From NCBI GenBank assembly GCA_037954665.1, contig JBBMOL010000012.1, positions 5,828,001 to 5,892,000 of the forward strand: DNA of 64,000 nucleotides, read 5' to 3'. Each line of letters starts with the position of its first letter. Within the stretch, counting starts at the first letter, position 1. The translations under genes and the position numbers were made by a program. The notes under the pieces were generated by a model. It was given only the letters and a program-made list of their open reading frames with translations, did no database searches and was not told the origin of the DNA. Source of the DNA: Laguncularia racemosa (Eukaryota > Streptophyta > Magnoliopsida > Myrtales > Combretaceae). Below, piece by piece: positions 1 through 12,019 of the stretch.

Positions 1-2309
1 GGTCAGATCCGAATCTGATGGTAACCACTTCTCAGATCGATCTTGGAAAAGAATTTGGCCCCACTCAAGCAATCTAGCATGTCTTCCAACCTTGGTATCG
101 GGAATTTATAGCCAATGGTAATTTTGTTGATTGCTCTGCTGTCGACACACATGCGCCAACTACCATCTTTCTTTGGGGTCAGCAAAGCGGGCACTGCGCA
201 AGGGCTCATGCTCTCCCTGATGAATCCCTTCTGGAGTAGTTCTTGCACCTTTCCCTGCAATATTTCCATCTCCTTTGGGCTCATCCTGTAATGTGGAAGA
301 TTAGGTAGGCTAGCTCCTAGAATCAAATCAATATGATGTTGGATATCCCTCATGGGAGGTAATCCATCGGGTAGCTCCTCAGATGTTATTTCCCTAAACT
401 CCTCCAGTAGCGCCTTCACACTGTCTGGAAACTCTTGGTCACTACTCTCATCTTCCTCCATGAACATCACCTGTCGGATAACTAATGCATGGATTGTATA
501 TGTCTCCTTAATTGCTTCCCCCATCTCCCTCTCAGATTGGGTGATAGTGAGGAAAGAACGCCCCTCCGTTTTAGAAGTTTTAAGGCGGTGAGATGTTTTG
601 AGAGGTAGGAGAGTGAACTTTACCCCATCCTTCTCTAACCGGTAAACATTCTCCCTTCCTTCATGTTTGGCATCAACATCAAATTGCCAAGGCCTCCCAA
701 ACAGAAGGTGGCATGCGTCCATGTCCACGACATCACAATAGACCTCATCTTTATACTTCCCTATAGAGAAAGGTACTCTGCATTGCTCGGAGACTTCTAT
801 TTTCTCAGCTGCTTTAATCCATCCAATGGTATATGGATTCGGGTGTTTTTCAATCGTCAAATTCAATACTCTCACCGTTTCCCTACCAATGATATTCTCA
901 CAACTCCCGCTATCCACTATCAAGTCAAACACCCTACCATCAACAGTACATCTAGTACGGAACAATTGATGTCTTTGGGACTTCTCATCACACTTCGGTG
1001 CCAACATCAACTTCCTAATGACATACGTTTCCTCATCATCTCCATACCCATCATCACCATAAAGCTCATCCCCTCCATCTGGTTCACAGCACACCTCATC
1101 ATCCTCATCTCTATTAATAACATTAATTGGTCTCCTACTGGGGCACTCATTGGAACGATGACCCGGTTGATTGCACGTATAGCACTTTCCCATAACTGGT
1201 TTAGCATAGGGATTGTTTTGCTTAGGTGCTTCCCTATTTTCCATTGGTCTCCTGCTTGTTCCCCTTTCTTCTCTCTTCTCATTGCTTCCGCCTGGAGCTT
1301 CCAGGACAGCCTTCCCTCTATCCGTACCTACGGTACTGAATCCTTCATTCTTAAACCTTCGGTTACCTCCATCAAACCTATTGGTCTTTTCTTGTAGCAT
1401 CATCTCTGCCCGAAGGGCCATGTTTTTCGCCTCATTGACGTTGCGTAAAACATGAACCCCTATCTTCTCCTTAATTTGCAGCCTCAGTCCATCCAGGTAT
1501 CTAGCCACCTGCTGTCCTTCGCTTTCCCTAAGGTCGTTTCTCTCAGCCAACCTCATGAACTCCGCCGTATATTCATACACTATTCTCGGGCCTTGTCTAC
1601 ACTTCTGGTATTGTTGGAACAATATTTGTTCGTAGTCAGGAGGCAGGAAATCCCTTTGGATCAATTGCTTCATTCTATACCACGTCTGTACCAGTTGCTT
1701 TCCTTCTCTATATCGCCTATTCTACAATCTCTCCCACCAGGCCGAAGCCCCTCCTTTCAATCTACATGCCACTAACCTCACCTTACGATTCTCCGGCACT
1801 TCCATATAATCAAAGAAACGATCCACTTCTGCCAGCCAATCTATTAAATCCTCGATACTCAAATTACCGTTAAAAGAAGGTATATCTACCTTTAATTTGA
1901 ATTCGCTGGTGTCTCCCTGATCATAGCCCTGGCGATTCCGGCCATAACCACCCCCACCGTATCCTCTCTGCTGTGGTTGCGGGTTTCCGGCCAACCAATC
2001 ATCTTCCTCCTCAGAATCCACATCATACTCTTAGACTCTTCAATTCACAGCGATAGGTCTGTTGATCGGAACGCCAAGAGCAGGGTTTGCCCCGGGTCGT
2101 ACTCCCCTAACGTCTTTATCCCTGTTTATATTGGTTCCCATTGCATCAAAACACTCCACCAGATCATCAAAATGCTGTTCGAAGCGTCGGAGTCTCTGAT
2201 CCATGGTATCCAACACTACCCTTTGAGCCTGCACTTCGGTTCGCAGAGTTTCCACATCCCGAGCAACGTCCGGAACGTGACCGCCTCCTAAACTTCCGTC
2301 ACCTGACAT
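1..2309 (-). pseudogene. gag-protease-RT polyprotein of gypsy element A, three in-frame stops, 3' end off-window
   Basis: The likely start is the ATG at 2309-2307, 20 bases inside the primer site; the open frame extends further up only into the primer site itself. In order: a coiled-coil-like gag N-terminus (to about 2040), an acidic and Gly/Arg-rich stretch, the gag core with AWWERL near 1722, a zinc knuckle CYTCNQPGHRSNEC (about 1150-1190), an aspartic protease motif DSGSCENIIG (about 890-920), then RT with LPDGLPPMRDIQHHIDL and the block KKDGSWRMCVDSRAINKI, ending at FFSKIDLRSGYHQIRI. All segments are in one frame, interrupted by three stops only (two near 2025-2037, one at about 1722). 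Each fits a CGA, CAA or CAG codon turned into a stop by a C-to-T change. The long open stretch from 1673 to 3 suggests a fairly young copy. Confidence 0.87.
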
Positions 2310-2329
2310 CTCCACAGGAAATTTTCCTT

Positions 2330-2341
2330 GCTCTGATACCA
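2330..2341 (-). other. Primer-binding site of element A (initiator Met tRNA)
   Basis: The minus strand reads TGGTATCAGAGC, the standard plant primer site complementary to the 3' end of initiator tRNA-Met. It lies 2 bases from the TG that ends the LTR at 2344. Confidence 0.88.
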
Positions 2342-2343
2342 AC

Positions 2344-2990
2344 TGACGCAGCGAGTTAGCGTAGAAAGCTTAGAGAATCACTCAACGAATGAATCTCTCA
2401 AACAAACAATGGTTGCGCACAACCACTAAAGGCAAGAAATCTCTCACGAAATGTATTTCAAGAATAAAATAAGACGTAACCCTAACATCACTACAAAAAA
2501 GTTTATATACTCTCCTAAAATTATCAAAAGGAAAAGACGAATCTGCGCGTACACGGTCGAAGGCACGGCCGTGCTTCGAACCGTGTTGGACTCTGTAACT
2601 ATTTGTTATTCGATGCCCCTGGTTGAGACACGGCCGTGCTTCAAGCCGTGTTAGACTCTATGGGGATTAGCTGTTCAATACCCCTGCTCGAGACACGGCC
2701 GTGCTTCAGGCCGTGTTAGACACTATGAGGTCTTGCTGTTTGATACCCTTGCTCAAGACACGGCCGTGTTTCCGGCCGTGCGCAGAACCCGTGCTCCCAC
2801 CCATATGATCGCTTCTTGTATCCCCTCCATCAATAGCGGATAGACTTCTAATCATTTTTAGCGTCAACCAACCCTTCCTAATATGGCAATTTGAAGATAA
2901 TGCTTTCATGCACTTGTTTTTGCACTCGTCTTGCCTTCTCTTTGAAATTTTAGACTTCTTTCCAAGAATTTCCATCATGGGTTAATTGTA
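2344..2990 (-). repeat. 5' LTR of gypsy element A
   Basis: The LTR begins on the plus strand with TGACGCAGCG directly beside the primer site. It contains the 65-bp tandem array described separately. The outer end is uncertain because the second LTR is off the window; candidate CA ends lie between 2975 and 3040. Confidence 0.65.
2560..2790. repeat. 65-bp tandem array with palindromic core CACGGCCGTG
   Basis: The core CACGGCC starts at 2564, 2629, 2694 and 2759, giving an exact 65-bp period over four copies. Each unit also carries a second half-site (GCCGTG) about 10 bases after the core, so each can fold as CACGGC...GCCGTG hairpins. The spacer (TTAGACTCTATGG and relatives) diverges more than the core. 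The array lies inside the LTR of element A. Confidence 0.85.
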
Positions 2991-3040
2991 CTAAAAGTCT
3001 TTCATTATTTCTGTATTCTCATTAGCGCAGTCTCCCCCCA

Positions 3041-6000
3041 ACTATCCTATCGAACTATATGGAATTATGATATCACTGATTTCTCATGCATAAGAACTAC
3101 CTATGACCATGTAATGACTTTATCCTGAATGTGCCCACTTGTCACACCCTTATTGCATATGGATAAGCATTATACCTCCTTGTGCTTCATCCCAAGATAT
3201 ACCCTATATGGGTTGTCCTTGATAGAGCCCTAAGCATATGGAATGATTAACCTACAATGAAACCAAAAATTCTCATTGTATCTATTCACATTTTCTTCAA
3301 GTCATCAAAAATATATTGTATAATGTCATAGATGACTTTACCCAATCTTGCCTTAGAATCTATGGCGACAATTAAATAGACATGGCTCTTCCATGCAATT
3401 CTAATGTGGAACTCAAAAGTAAACAAAATTATCAATCATAAACTGTACATGGTACTTAAGTTCCTAAAATGATTAAAATGATAAATAGCAAGACTCAAGC
3501 GTACATTATAAGGCTCTCTTTCTATCCAAGCTTTATCATGCTTTGGAGGTGGAAAGGTTTCTTAGTACATTTGGTAATGCACCGCTTTTTCAGGTGTATT
3601 CTTAAATTTTGTCATAATCTACCCTAAGTTAAGGATAGGACTTTACTTGTAGACAAGCATTTAACTATTTCCACAAAATATTCATTCATTTGAACTTCTT
3701 TTTTCAATACAGAGTATCGCAACAAAATCGTATAACTATACTTTCACTTAAAGTATCCAATCGCATTTCATCTCTTCATTTTGTTTATAAACTGCACTTA
3801 TTTTTTACAAACATAAACTTCACACAACATTTCATATAACCTAATACAATAACCTCTTTAAGTGCCTCTTCAAAAGTCTTGATGCCAAATGCATTCTACA
3901 AACGCTTTCATTCCCCATCCCATAACCCAGACTTCTTCTAGACTTGATTTTCGAAACTTGAGTTTAGACAACTAACTCTCAGCCAATATTTCACGCTAAG
4001 TATAAAATTATCTTACGACAAAAGCAAAACAATTATATATCCAAGTATATAATTGATCAACAAGCACTTACGCAACACAAGGATGTCATGATAATGCTTG
4101 TAATGTGCATCGGTACTAAAGTAATGTACATAGACTAAAACGCTAGATACGAATCTCATTTAGAATTCCACCTGCGTGAGAATCCAACGAGAGTAGAAGA
4201 AACAACAATCCATATGCAATATATGAATACACGAATCCCATTAGCTCATTCCCAACGCCAATCATCCATAGCAAACACTAAGACAAACACAACCCTCAAC
4301 AGTCATCAATCAATTCACACCATCCAGCAACAATAAAGTCCTGAACGGTAAGAAATCAAAGTACCAACAACGATACACACTTGGGCCACAATTTATTCTA
4401 CTATCCAAAGTATTATTCTTCACCTGTTCAAAGGAGCTCCAATCATGTCCTTTTATCTTGATTCATCGCATCTTGGGCAATAGTCAAGGTCCTCAAACTT
4501 CTTGAATTATATATAATCAAGGTTATTAAACTCATAATTTTACCTAGAATTGCTAGAGCTTTATAAAATCAAAACATAAAAACGTAAATTTCTACAATTT
4601 ATATAAAATAACTTTAAAAATTGTTGATATACTTATATTAGTTGTAAATTAATTGAAATAATAATAAAAATAAAAAAATGAAGAAACTAGTGTTCTTTTT
4701 CATAAGAAACTCTTAATCAATAATCTAAGATGTACAAAAGAAGGGAATTAAACCTTTTAACTCATCTTGAATTCTTGGTGGTATAAACTAAAATGAATGA
4801 ATTCCCTCATAAACTTTGTAACCAAGGAGCTGGAATTTAAATAAAGGCTAGGAACATTGAATAGAGAGTTGGAAGAGAGGAAAAAGGAAACAAAATTGAA
4901 ACGGGATAGGGAAGATGAGGTAGCTTCACAATAGTTGATGGGCTTATTGAAGATTGATTATATTTTTTATTTTTTAGCCCATTTAACCTAAAAAGGTAGA
5001 ATTGGTAAACTCTATTAAAAAAGTAAGATTTTATTGAGTTTAGCGTGTAGACTCACAATTATATCAAAACCTATATGAAAATGATTTTATATTTGATTTA
5101 ATTTAAAACAATTTCCTAAAATCATAAACTTGTATAACCTTATGAGTAAAACCGTGATTTTAATAACCATGTATAAAGTCATTTACAAGCATGACTTGAA
5201 TTTACATCTACTCTTGAGGCTTGCAACATCCTCTATGCCTTGTAATAAGAGGAGGTTGTGTGCCTAAAATCATTGATCGATTCTAAATACAATCAATGAT
5301 ATTTTAAATTCGTGTCGAGAGCTTTACAATGATACAAAAGAAACTTTTATGGAATTTTGTGATTATGATAATGGAAATTAAAGGGATATGGAGGAATTAA
5401 AATTAAATATGGTATACCAATCTTAAATAAAAATTGGGATGATTACATTAGAAATCAATATTATGCATGACTTATGCAATAATCAAAGTGTGTTAATAAG
5501 AATCTGATATGACGCACAAATTTGATTAATAGTGTTTGCCACAATCTCAAAGAGATTGATGGAAATGATTGTATGCCACAATCTAAAGGTTAAATTTGAT
5601 AAAGGATAGAAAACTAGGAGAAACATCTTACCTAGATTCAGTATTAAAATGAAACTGTTTACAGTTAACAATGTTTTTGAAATACAAAGAAAAAGCCTTT
5701 ATGTATAACTCTAACCGTAGCTAATTGACAAGGACTGAATCGTAAATAAAAGAAATGTTCAAAATGTAATCTGCCAAGCCGAACAAGGACTCAATTCATA
5801 TCCTTATTCATGCCACTTAAATGTTGTCTACTTCATTCGAATGGAAGCAAGCGTCGTTCGATTAAAGTCAAACAAAAGCCCTAGAGTTGAATTCCAAGTG
5901 ACTCCACTCGGACGCCTTATGGAAGTTGTTTAAAATTTATGTTTTATTAAAAGATTTTCTTTGAAGTTGTTGATTGAATACTTGTTTAAATCTCTACTTT

Positions 6001-7343
6001 GGGTAATGAAATGATGCATGAATTTTTAGCCTTAACTTCTTAGCTTGGTTGAGTATCTTACACATGGTATAATTACAACAGATGGGATGTGTATTTGCCT
6101 TCTACTACAAATAAGATGATGTACATTCTAATTGATTTAAGCAAAGGATAAATGTCACAATGCGTAGTGTATAGAGTCAATGTATATTTCTGCCCCAATG
6201 CTCAAATAAAGGATAAATATTATAACACATGGTGCATGCAAAGGTTGTAAAATTTATCATTATTTTACACCACTTAAGAGTTAATATCCTCTATTGCACT
6301 AGGAAGAAAAACATACGCCCTCTTCATTATTGTAGATATCCATCTTATGCCTTTCTCTCCTTCTCTATTGTCGTATTAATGATACTGGACCTGGAACGGA
6401 GTAATATATGAACCCTAAGCCAAAAGAAAAACCATGATTCTTGTCCTAACTTTTGTTGCTTAAATGGGGAGCAATTTGTCTACTCAACCAGGAGATTGAT
6501 GTTACACTTTTGTGGAGAATGATATACCACTCCAAAAGTAGAGAATATAGATGACCCTTAACTTTTTAACATTATATGGAATAGATTGCCAATCATATAT
6601 TTTGAATATCTGACTAAGTATTGAGGTGAGTCTTAAAGTTAGAAGAAGTTTAATGTTAGGCTAAGAGTAACACGAAAGCTAAATGTTAACTGTTAAGATG
6701 TAAATAAGTCAAAAGTAATGATAAGCATCCTAGATCTCTCGTGTGAGATTCAAATGAAGAGGTGATTCTCATTTCCTGTGTCCTGTGTGATGAATAATCA
6801 AAACTCGTTTCCTATATCGCATGAACTAAAGAGTTCATTCAAATCCTACATGGGTAAAATCCAAACAAAGTCATGCCAAGAGCTGGAGAGTGGGCATAGG
6901 AGAGATTTACTTCAAACGAAGCGGTAAAGAGATTCTGAGAGTCAAATTATGCAAATTTCCTAGGTTTGCATATTTTCTAAAAAGTTGCAACTTTTGATCA
7001 CTCCAATGTGATGATTCAATCATATGGGGTATAATTCTTCATAATAGATGGTTTGGATCAATTTATGTAGCTGCTTTGAACACATTCTAATGGCAGAAAA
7101 TCAAATATTCAATAATATTCGAAATTCCCATTATGCAAAGTTACTTTCAGACCAGGAAACTAGTAACGATTAATTTGCTGTTGGGTCATCGAAATCACAA
7201 AATAAATCAAAATTAAAAAAAAAATGGTATTTTATAATATATGAACCAAAAGAAGAAGGTGTGCATATGTATTATTAAAACGATATGATATCTACAGTTG
7301 GACGAGTAGCTTCGATTACACACCAACAGTTAAGAACCAAAAG
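3041..7343. other. AT-rich intergenic DNA with no recognisable gene
   Basis: About 4.3 kb with only short chance reading frames, the longest about 60 codons. I see no exon structure, RNA gene, LTR end or protein motif. It may contain unrecognised old repeats. Confidence 0.5.
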
Positions 7344-7556
7344 TCATGCACGTCCATATACACACACAAACACAAAGAGGGAAAAAAAAAGGGCCATTTT
7401 GACGAGGCAAATCTTATTATTATAGATCTTATGTACACGAGCCTTAAACGATCCAAAAGTGGCTTCAAACCCACGTAAAAACAGAAGTCCTGATGATCTA
7501 TCAGACTTGGAGACGCGCATGTTATTGAAACAAAACACGCAACAGAAAGAGGCCCT

Positions 7557-7886
7557 CTAATCCTTACTTGAAGCGTTGCTTTCTTCGTCCTGCAAGTTAT
7601 TGCTCGAACCCAACCGAGACCCCCCCAGCGACTTAGCCGGAGAAGAAGGTGGAGACGATTGAACCGATGCCATCAAGGCTAAGTTGAGCCCTTCGCTCCA
7701 CGACCGCCGAATCGGATACGAGATCATGGTCTTCGTCTTGCCATGCGAGCGCTCGTCGCGTGATTTATGAAGAGCGCACTTGCAATTACGATGATAAGGG
7801 CGCCTCCCGATCCCACCGTCGCAGCCTCCTAGGCATCCCTCATAGACGCCACGAAAAAATAGGCTGTCCGAAGCACCCGTGGCCAT
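7557..7886 (-). CDS. Small conserved plant protein of unknown function (109 aa, single exon)
   Basis: An intact single-exon frame of 109 codons with an ATG at 7886-7884 and TAA at 7559-7557. The protein has a Gly- and Cys-bearing N-terminus (GVYEGCLGGCDGGI), then the strongly patterned core RRPYHRNCKCALHKS (residues about 28-42) and SYPIRRSWSEG (about 56-66), and a low-complexity Ser/Pro/Asn C-terminus. From memory, this arrangement, PYHRNCxCALH followed by YPxRRSWSEG, is that of a family of short plant proteins without a known biochemical role. The base composition is clearly higher in GC than the flanking AT-rich DNA, which supports real coding. There is no signal peptide or membrane segment. 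The Cys/His spacing could bind a metal, but that is only a guess. The ATG is the first in the frame; I chose it because the downstream sequence matches the family from its start. Confidence 0.82.
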   Translation of the reverse strand: MATGASDSLFFRGVYEGCLGGCDGGIGRRPYHRNCKCALHKSRDERSHGKTKTMISYPIRRSWSEGLNLALMASVQSSPPSSPAKSLGGSRLGSSNNLQDEESNASSKD

Positions 7887-7914
7887 GTCCTGAGTATTGT
7901 ACCACCACCACTCT

Positions 7915-7998
7915 TGGGTAAATATACTAAATTTTATGAGAACATTATGGTGGGGGCATCGCTAAACAAATGCAGATGCTAATGATATATAGTACAAA
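7915..7998 (-). promoter_or_regulatory. Possible core promoter of the small plant gene
   Basis: Upstream of the ATG at 7886, the minus strand has TATA-like stretches at about 7917-7930 (TAGTATATTTAC) and about 7985-7996 (ACTATATATCAT). The nearer one leaves a very short leader and the farther one about 100 bases. This is position and composition only. Confidence 0.3.
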
Positions 7999-7999
7999 A

Positions 8000-10904
8000 A
8001 AGTGGGACGAAATAGGCTGTCGTTACGCTGCAAATGCGGCGATAACGTTGGAGAAGCCGTGTGTTCATGTTCGGTCATAGTGTAGGGCTAAAAGGTAGGA
8101 GAGAAAAAATGGGAGTGGTGTTACCAACAAGAAACTACATAGGTTGTCTCATAGTGAAGCAACATATTCTCATGAGATATATGTCGAGGGGCCTCTGAGT
8201 TTCCGTGCACATGGGGGCACAAATATAATTTTCGTACCACACTTCGGTTAGTCCTATAATAGTGTATATTGGGAAACTTGCAGACTATTCTTGTTTCATG
8301 TAACGACGATACTACTACGTAGTACTATAGCAATTCAAAGATTATGTTTTAGGTGCACTTTAATTTGTACAATGTAGACGAAATGATTCTCGGAGGAATC
8401 GGTGGTTAATGTATCATTTGGAATCAACTAAAAATTAAGGGAAAGGATTTCAATTCTTTTTAGAAGAATTAGATCAGTGATGGACAATCTGAAATTTTGT
8501 TTCGAATTGATTTTCCTAAAAAACAAAAAAGGTAAAATCATTTATCAACCTTTACATACATGACAATGTTGTTTATTGCTATAACAATATTTGCTGGCAG
8601 CCAAATCATGACTGGAATTTTCACAGTAATAACTTTCATAAAATATATCTTTAAAACCTTGGTTGAGATGGTAGGATACCTAAATTCAAACATCATAAGG
8701 AGAGGGACAGGAGGATCACTTTTTTTTTAACCTCCCATGCTAGCTTTGATCCTACTCACCCCAGGCAATTAGCTCCCTCGACCTCTCCTTTACCTAGCCA
8801 CCGAAAGGAAAAATCGTTCATAATATATACTTTAATTTTTCAAAGAATTAACGTATTTAATTTGTTTTTTTTCAGAACATTTTCAAGTTCCACATGAAAA
8901 TAGCCACTTATTACTATAATTGTAGTGTATATATATATATGTGTGTGTGTATATATGTATGTATATTGTAGTAATGAGCTTTGAAGTTTTTTGAAAGATG
9001 ATAACAAGTGACTAAGACACTTATAATTATAATTTATGTCATAGCTATTTATTAATAAACAGCAAGCTAAGAGAATTTTATGTTGCTACAACTTAATTTT
9101 ATCAATTTCACCTGAAAACTTCTTGTGTATATTGTCAATCGGTTATGTTACTAAAATTGTTTAAATATGTAAAGTCTTTACATTGATTATGACTTAAGGA
9201 TATAGTGCATAAGTGATAGGATACATGAACAAACATAATAAAAATCTTTAATTAATAATACCTAATGAAACACAATACATAAGCTCAATTGGAAGATCCC
9301 CTATATGAATAATACACATTCGAGTTGACCGAGCCTAATTCGAATTGTTTTGTTCCAAAGCAAAGGGTTGGTTTGTACTATTCACGACCAAGAAGTACTG
9401 TATTCTCTTTTAGATAGGCCTTGAAAGGAGAAGGAAGGCTAGTTCAAATCCTATCATCCCTACCTATTACTTCTCTTCTGAGCAGTAACGAGGACTCAAT
9501 TGAAATGGATTCAATTTGGGTATACATAATCTTTTTTTTTTTTTCATATTCTATATGGAAGTCCATTTGCCCATTACAAAGAATAAAAATGCTAAAACAT
9601 ATTACATCCTTTAAGCCATGCTTAAGATCCAAACTCATTTGACCATTGAAGAAGGGTGATTGTATTTGAGTTATACATTTTTGTAAACTTGATTTATTTT
9701 TTTGTATTATGTTAATCATCAAATGTTCTTGTATTATTTATTCTAAATAATTGAATCTAAACCTTAAGATAGATTGCAATTTGGAGATTATATTCTATGA
9801 TAAATTGTTTAAAGTTGTATTATCAAGTTCATGATGCATACCTTCATGCAAAATGTGTGATTGAGCATATTGGACTAAGTTATTGGAGATTATCATGTTG
9901 ATAAGTGACTAACTAGAAACACATGGGAAAAGCATTTTGCTATTGGGAAACTTACCTTAAATATTTTATATTATGAAAATATAATTAAAAAATATCACTA
10001 TTTCTATATATTAACTTGTATCTTGTATATTATATGGGGAATAGGTTCCAAGATAGTTCTTGTATATTAAAAAGTAGGTCCCCATTTCAAAATTTAGTTT
10101 CTAATACCTACATGGTAAAGTATGGATACTTGTGCCCTTTTACTCCTACAACCCCTTTGCTTTTTAAAATAAAATAGATAGTGAATAGAGAAATTGGTCA
10201 TTAGGAATGATTATTACTAGTAATAAGTTATAAATTTATATTTTAGTATTTATTTCGTATAAACTTTTATTAAAGGGAATTATTATTCCGATATTTATTC
10301 CACTTCATTAATTGTAGTATCAAATTGGGAATATAATCGAAAATATCAATATATTCAATCATTTTGGAATATAGAAAATAGCTATTTGTTGAGGGTATAA
10401 TTGCCCAATACTTAAACTTTTCATCCTCTATAGAGAGTAATAAACGGTACCATCTTATAAAATGTAATAAATATTTCTTGTAGCAAAAGAATAGAAAAAT
10501 TACCTAGAATAAAAGTTCTTGGACCAATTTGTAAGTAAATAGGGTAATTAGGATGTATTTATTCTTTTTTTTTTTTTCTATTACCTCCAAATATATAGCC
10601 CTAATTGTGTGGTGTCATTTAAATTGTTGCTCTTTAAGATATTAAAGTAACATGTCTTTTCTTTCTTATTTTCAAAACAAATTTGATAAATATTTTTTGC
10701 CCTTGGGGAAATCATCCCGAATTACTTTGGAAGATATATATTAGATTCAACGTACACTGTTATAAAGTTATGCTTGAAATCATTTTAAGGGTTTATGATA
10801 ACCAATAGAAGATGACTATCAATCATTATGAAAGTATCGTCATTTGTTTAAGCAAACCCAAAAAATAAAAAAGCTAAGAAAACGTGTGTGTACACTTATG
10901 TTAG
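8000..10904. other. AT-rich intergenic DNA with one microsatellite
   Basis: No gene-like frame or repeat ends seen. A (TA)/(TG) simple-sequence tract lies at about 8927-8965. Several poly-T runs occur. Confidence 0.5.
8927..8965. repeat. (TA)n(TG)n microsatellite
   Basis: Alternating TA repeats pass into TG repeats and back to TA-rich sequence. Confidence 0.85.
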
Positions 10905-11420
10905 GAGATTTTTGGTATCAATATTAACCTATTTTTCTATTTGAGTTTTTAACTTTTTTTTTATTTAAGTTCTTAATATTTTTAAAATCTTATAAAAATA
11001 AGACTTCTATCACACACATTAAATTTTCTATCATTTTGAATATATATTAGCTTCCGATTGACCTTAGACTAATTGACCAAGGTAGATAAGGTACACATAA
11101 TTTTCCAAACTCCTTTCTTACTTTTATTTTTTTTTCATTATTTTTTATTATATTAATAACTAAATATATTTAATATTATTTTTATTATATTATGTAAATA
11201 AATATATTTAATATTATCATTTTGTTAATTTAACTAACTGGACCAATTTGAAGTTGAGATATGTTACGAATGGATAAAAATTTTATTAAATTTGATAAAA
11301 AACTTTTTCTTGTAAGAGATTGAAAACATTAAGAATCAAATAAAAGAGAGAGAGAAAAGGATTAAGACTTAAATAGTAAAATAAATAATAAATGTTAAAA
11401 ATTAAAAATGTATTTTTTTC
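10905..11420. repeat. AT-rich repeat with inverted ends, copy 1
   Basis: The left end reads into TTTTTCTATTTGAG and then a 'ttaac/ttt/atttaagttctt' stretch. The right end carries the reverse complement of the same blocks (AAATAGTAAAATAAATAAT). The middle blocks (AAAATCTTATAAAAATA, CTTAGACTAATTGACCAAGG, the 'cattattttttattatatta' stretch and TGTAAATAAATATATTTAAT) recur in the same order at 12860-13312 and 37431-37971. It is about 0.5 kb and non-coding, consistent with a MITE or fold-back element. Confidence 0.65.
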
Positions 11421-11620
11421 TATTTTAAATAGCAAAATAAAAGCTGCTAGGAAAAGGAAAGAATAGAACTTTCTTGTAAAATATTCCGGTCCTAATGGAA
11501 GATACTATTATCAGCTTTCCCTGTTAGTAAAGAGCAAATGCAATCAGGGCAGTCTTTCGCGCATAGAATTTATCGTCATTGTTTACAAGCCTGCAAATAA
11601 TATTACTCGAGATTAGCCTT

Positions 11621-11667
11621 GAAAGAAAGAAAGAAGGAAAGAAAGAAAGAAAGAAAGAAAGAAAGAA
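11621..11667. repeat. (GAAA)n microsatellite
   Basis: About twelve GAAA/GAAG units in a row. The lysine-rich and serine/phenylalanine-rich frames that cross it are artefacts of this tract. Confidence 0.92.
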
Positions 11668-11785
11668 AAAATCAAACTTGATTCTAGAAGCAAAGTCCGT
11701 GGAGATAATAGCTATTGACAGCATATTAAACCATCAACATTGCATATCTTTAAACCTGGACAAAGAAATTGGCAAACAATGAACC

Positions 11786-11998
11786 CTAATGGACAGCTTG
11801 CACGAAAGTAATTTGCATGTAGATTGTAGCATGTGCCCCAGTACAGCAGAGCAGAACCATCAAGAAAATGATAGAACCCCACCACACTTCAAAATAAAAT
11901 TTATCGATACGTGATACTGTCGGCTGATGAGGGTCCATAAGTATACTGTTTTTGTCTTCATTGGGTAGTCTTTTAAGTAACACTTGAGCAATATCATA
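11786..11998 (-). CDS. Candidate 3'-terminal exon of an unrecognised membrane protein
   Basis: On the minus strand an open frame runs from a possible splice acceptor (CTTGTAG ending at 11999) to a TAG at 11788-11786, about 70 codons. The peptide is not low-complexity. It starts with a soluble segment (AQVLLKRLPNEDK, DPHQPTVSRIDKFYFEVWW) and leads into one hydrophobic segment of about 20 residues (GSIIFLMVLLCCTGAH) near the C-terminus, followed by ATIYMQITFVQAVH. This looks like the end of a membrane protein rather than chance sequence, but I do not recognise the family and see no convincing upstream exons. It may be a gene fragment carried by a duplication or transposon. Confidence 0.35.
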   Translation of the reverse strand, partial: YDIAQVLLKRLPNEDKNSILMDPHQPTVSRIDKFYFEVWWGSIIFLMVLLCCTGAHATIYMQITFVQAVH

Positions 11999-12019
11999 CT
12001 ACAAGATATCTGTTTTCAG

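Larger units (their letters stand above)
1..2990 (-). mobile_element. Ty3/gypsy LTR retrotransposon, 5' part (element A), truncated by the window edge
   Basis: Read on the minus strand, the order is LTR (about 2990 down to 2344), primer-binding site (2341-2330), then gag, protease and the start of reverse transcriptase, which leaves the window at position 1. That order (gag-PR-RT) with a Met-tRNA primer site is that of a plant Ty3/gypsy element. The 3' half (rest of RT, RNase H, integrase, 3' LTR) lies outside. The LTR boundary next to the primer site is clear (TG at 2344); the outer boundary is not, because the partner LTR is not visible. I place it between 2960 and 3040. Confidence 0.88.

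Noticed and set aside
663..1397. Plus-strand frame of 244 codons
   Set aside because: Shadow of the gag-protease frame of element A on the other strand; the composition is Ile/Pro-rich without a domain pattern.
11524..11782. Lys/Glu-rich and Ser/Phe-rich frames on opposite strands
   Set aside because: Both are translations of the GAAA microsatellite.
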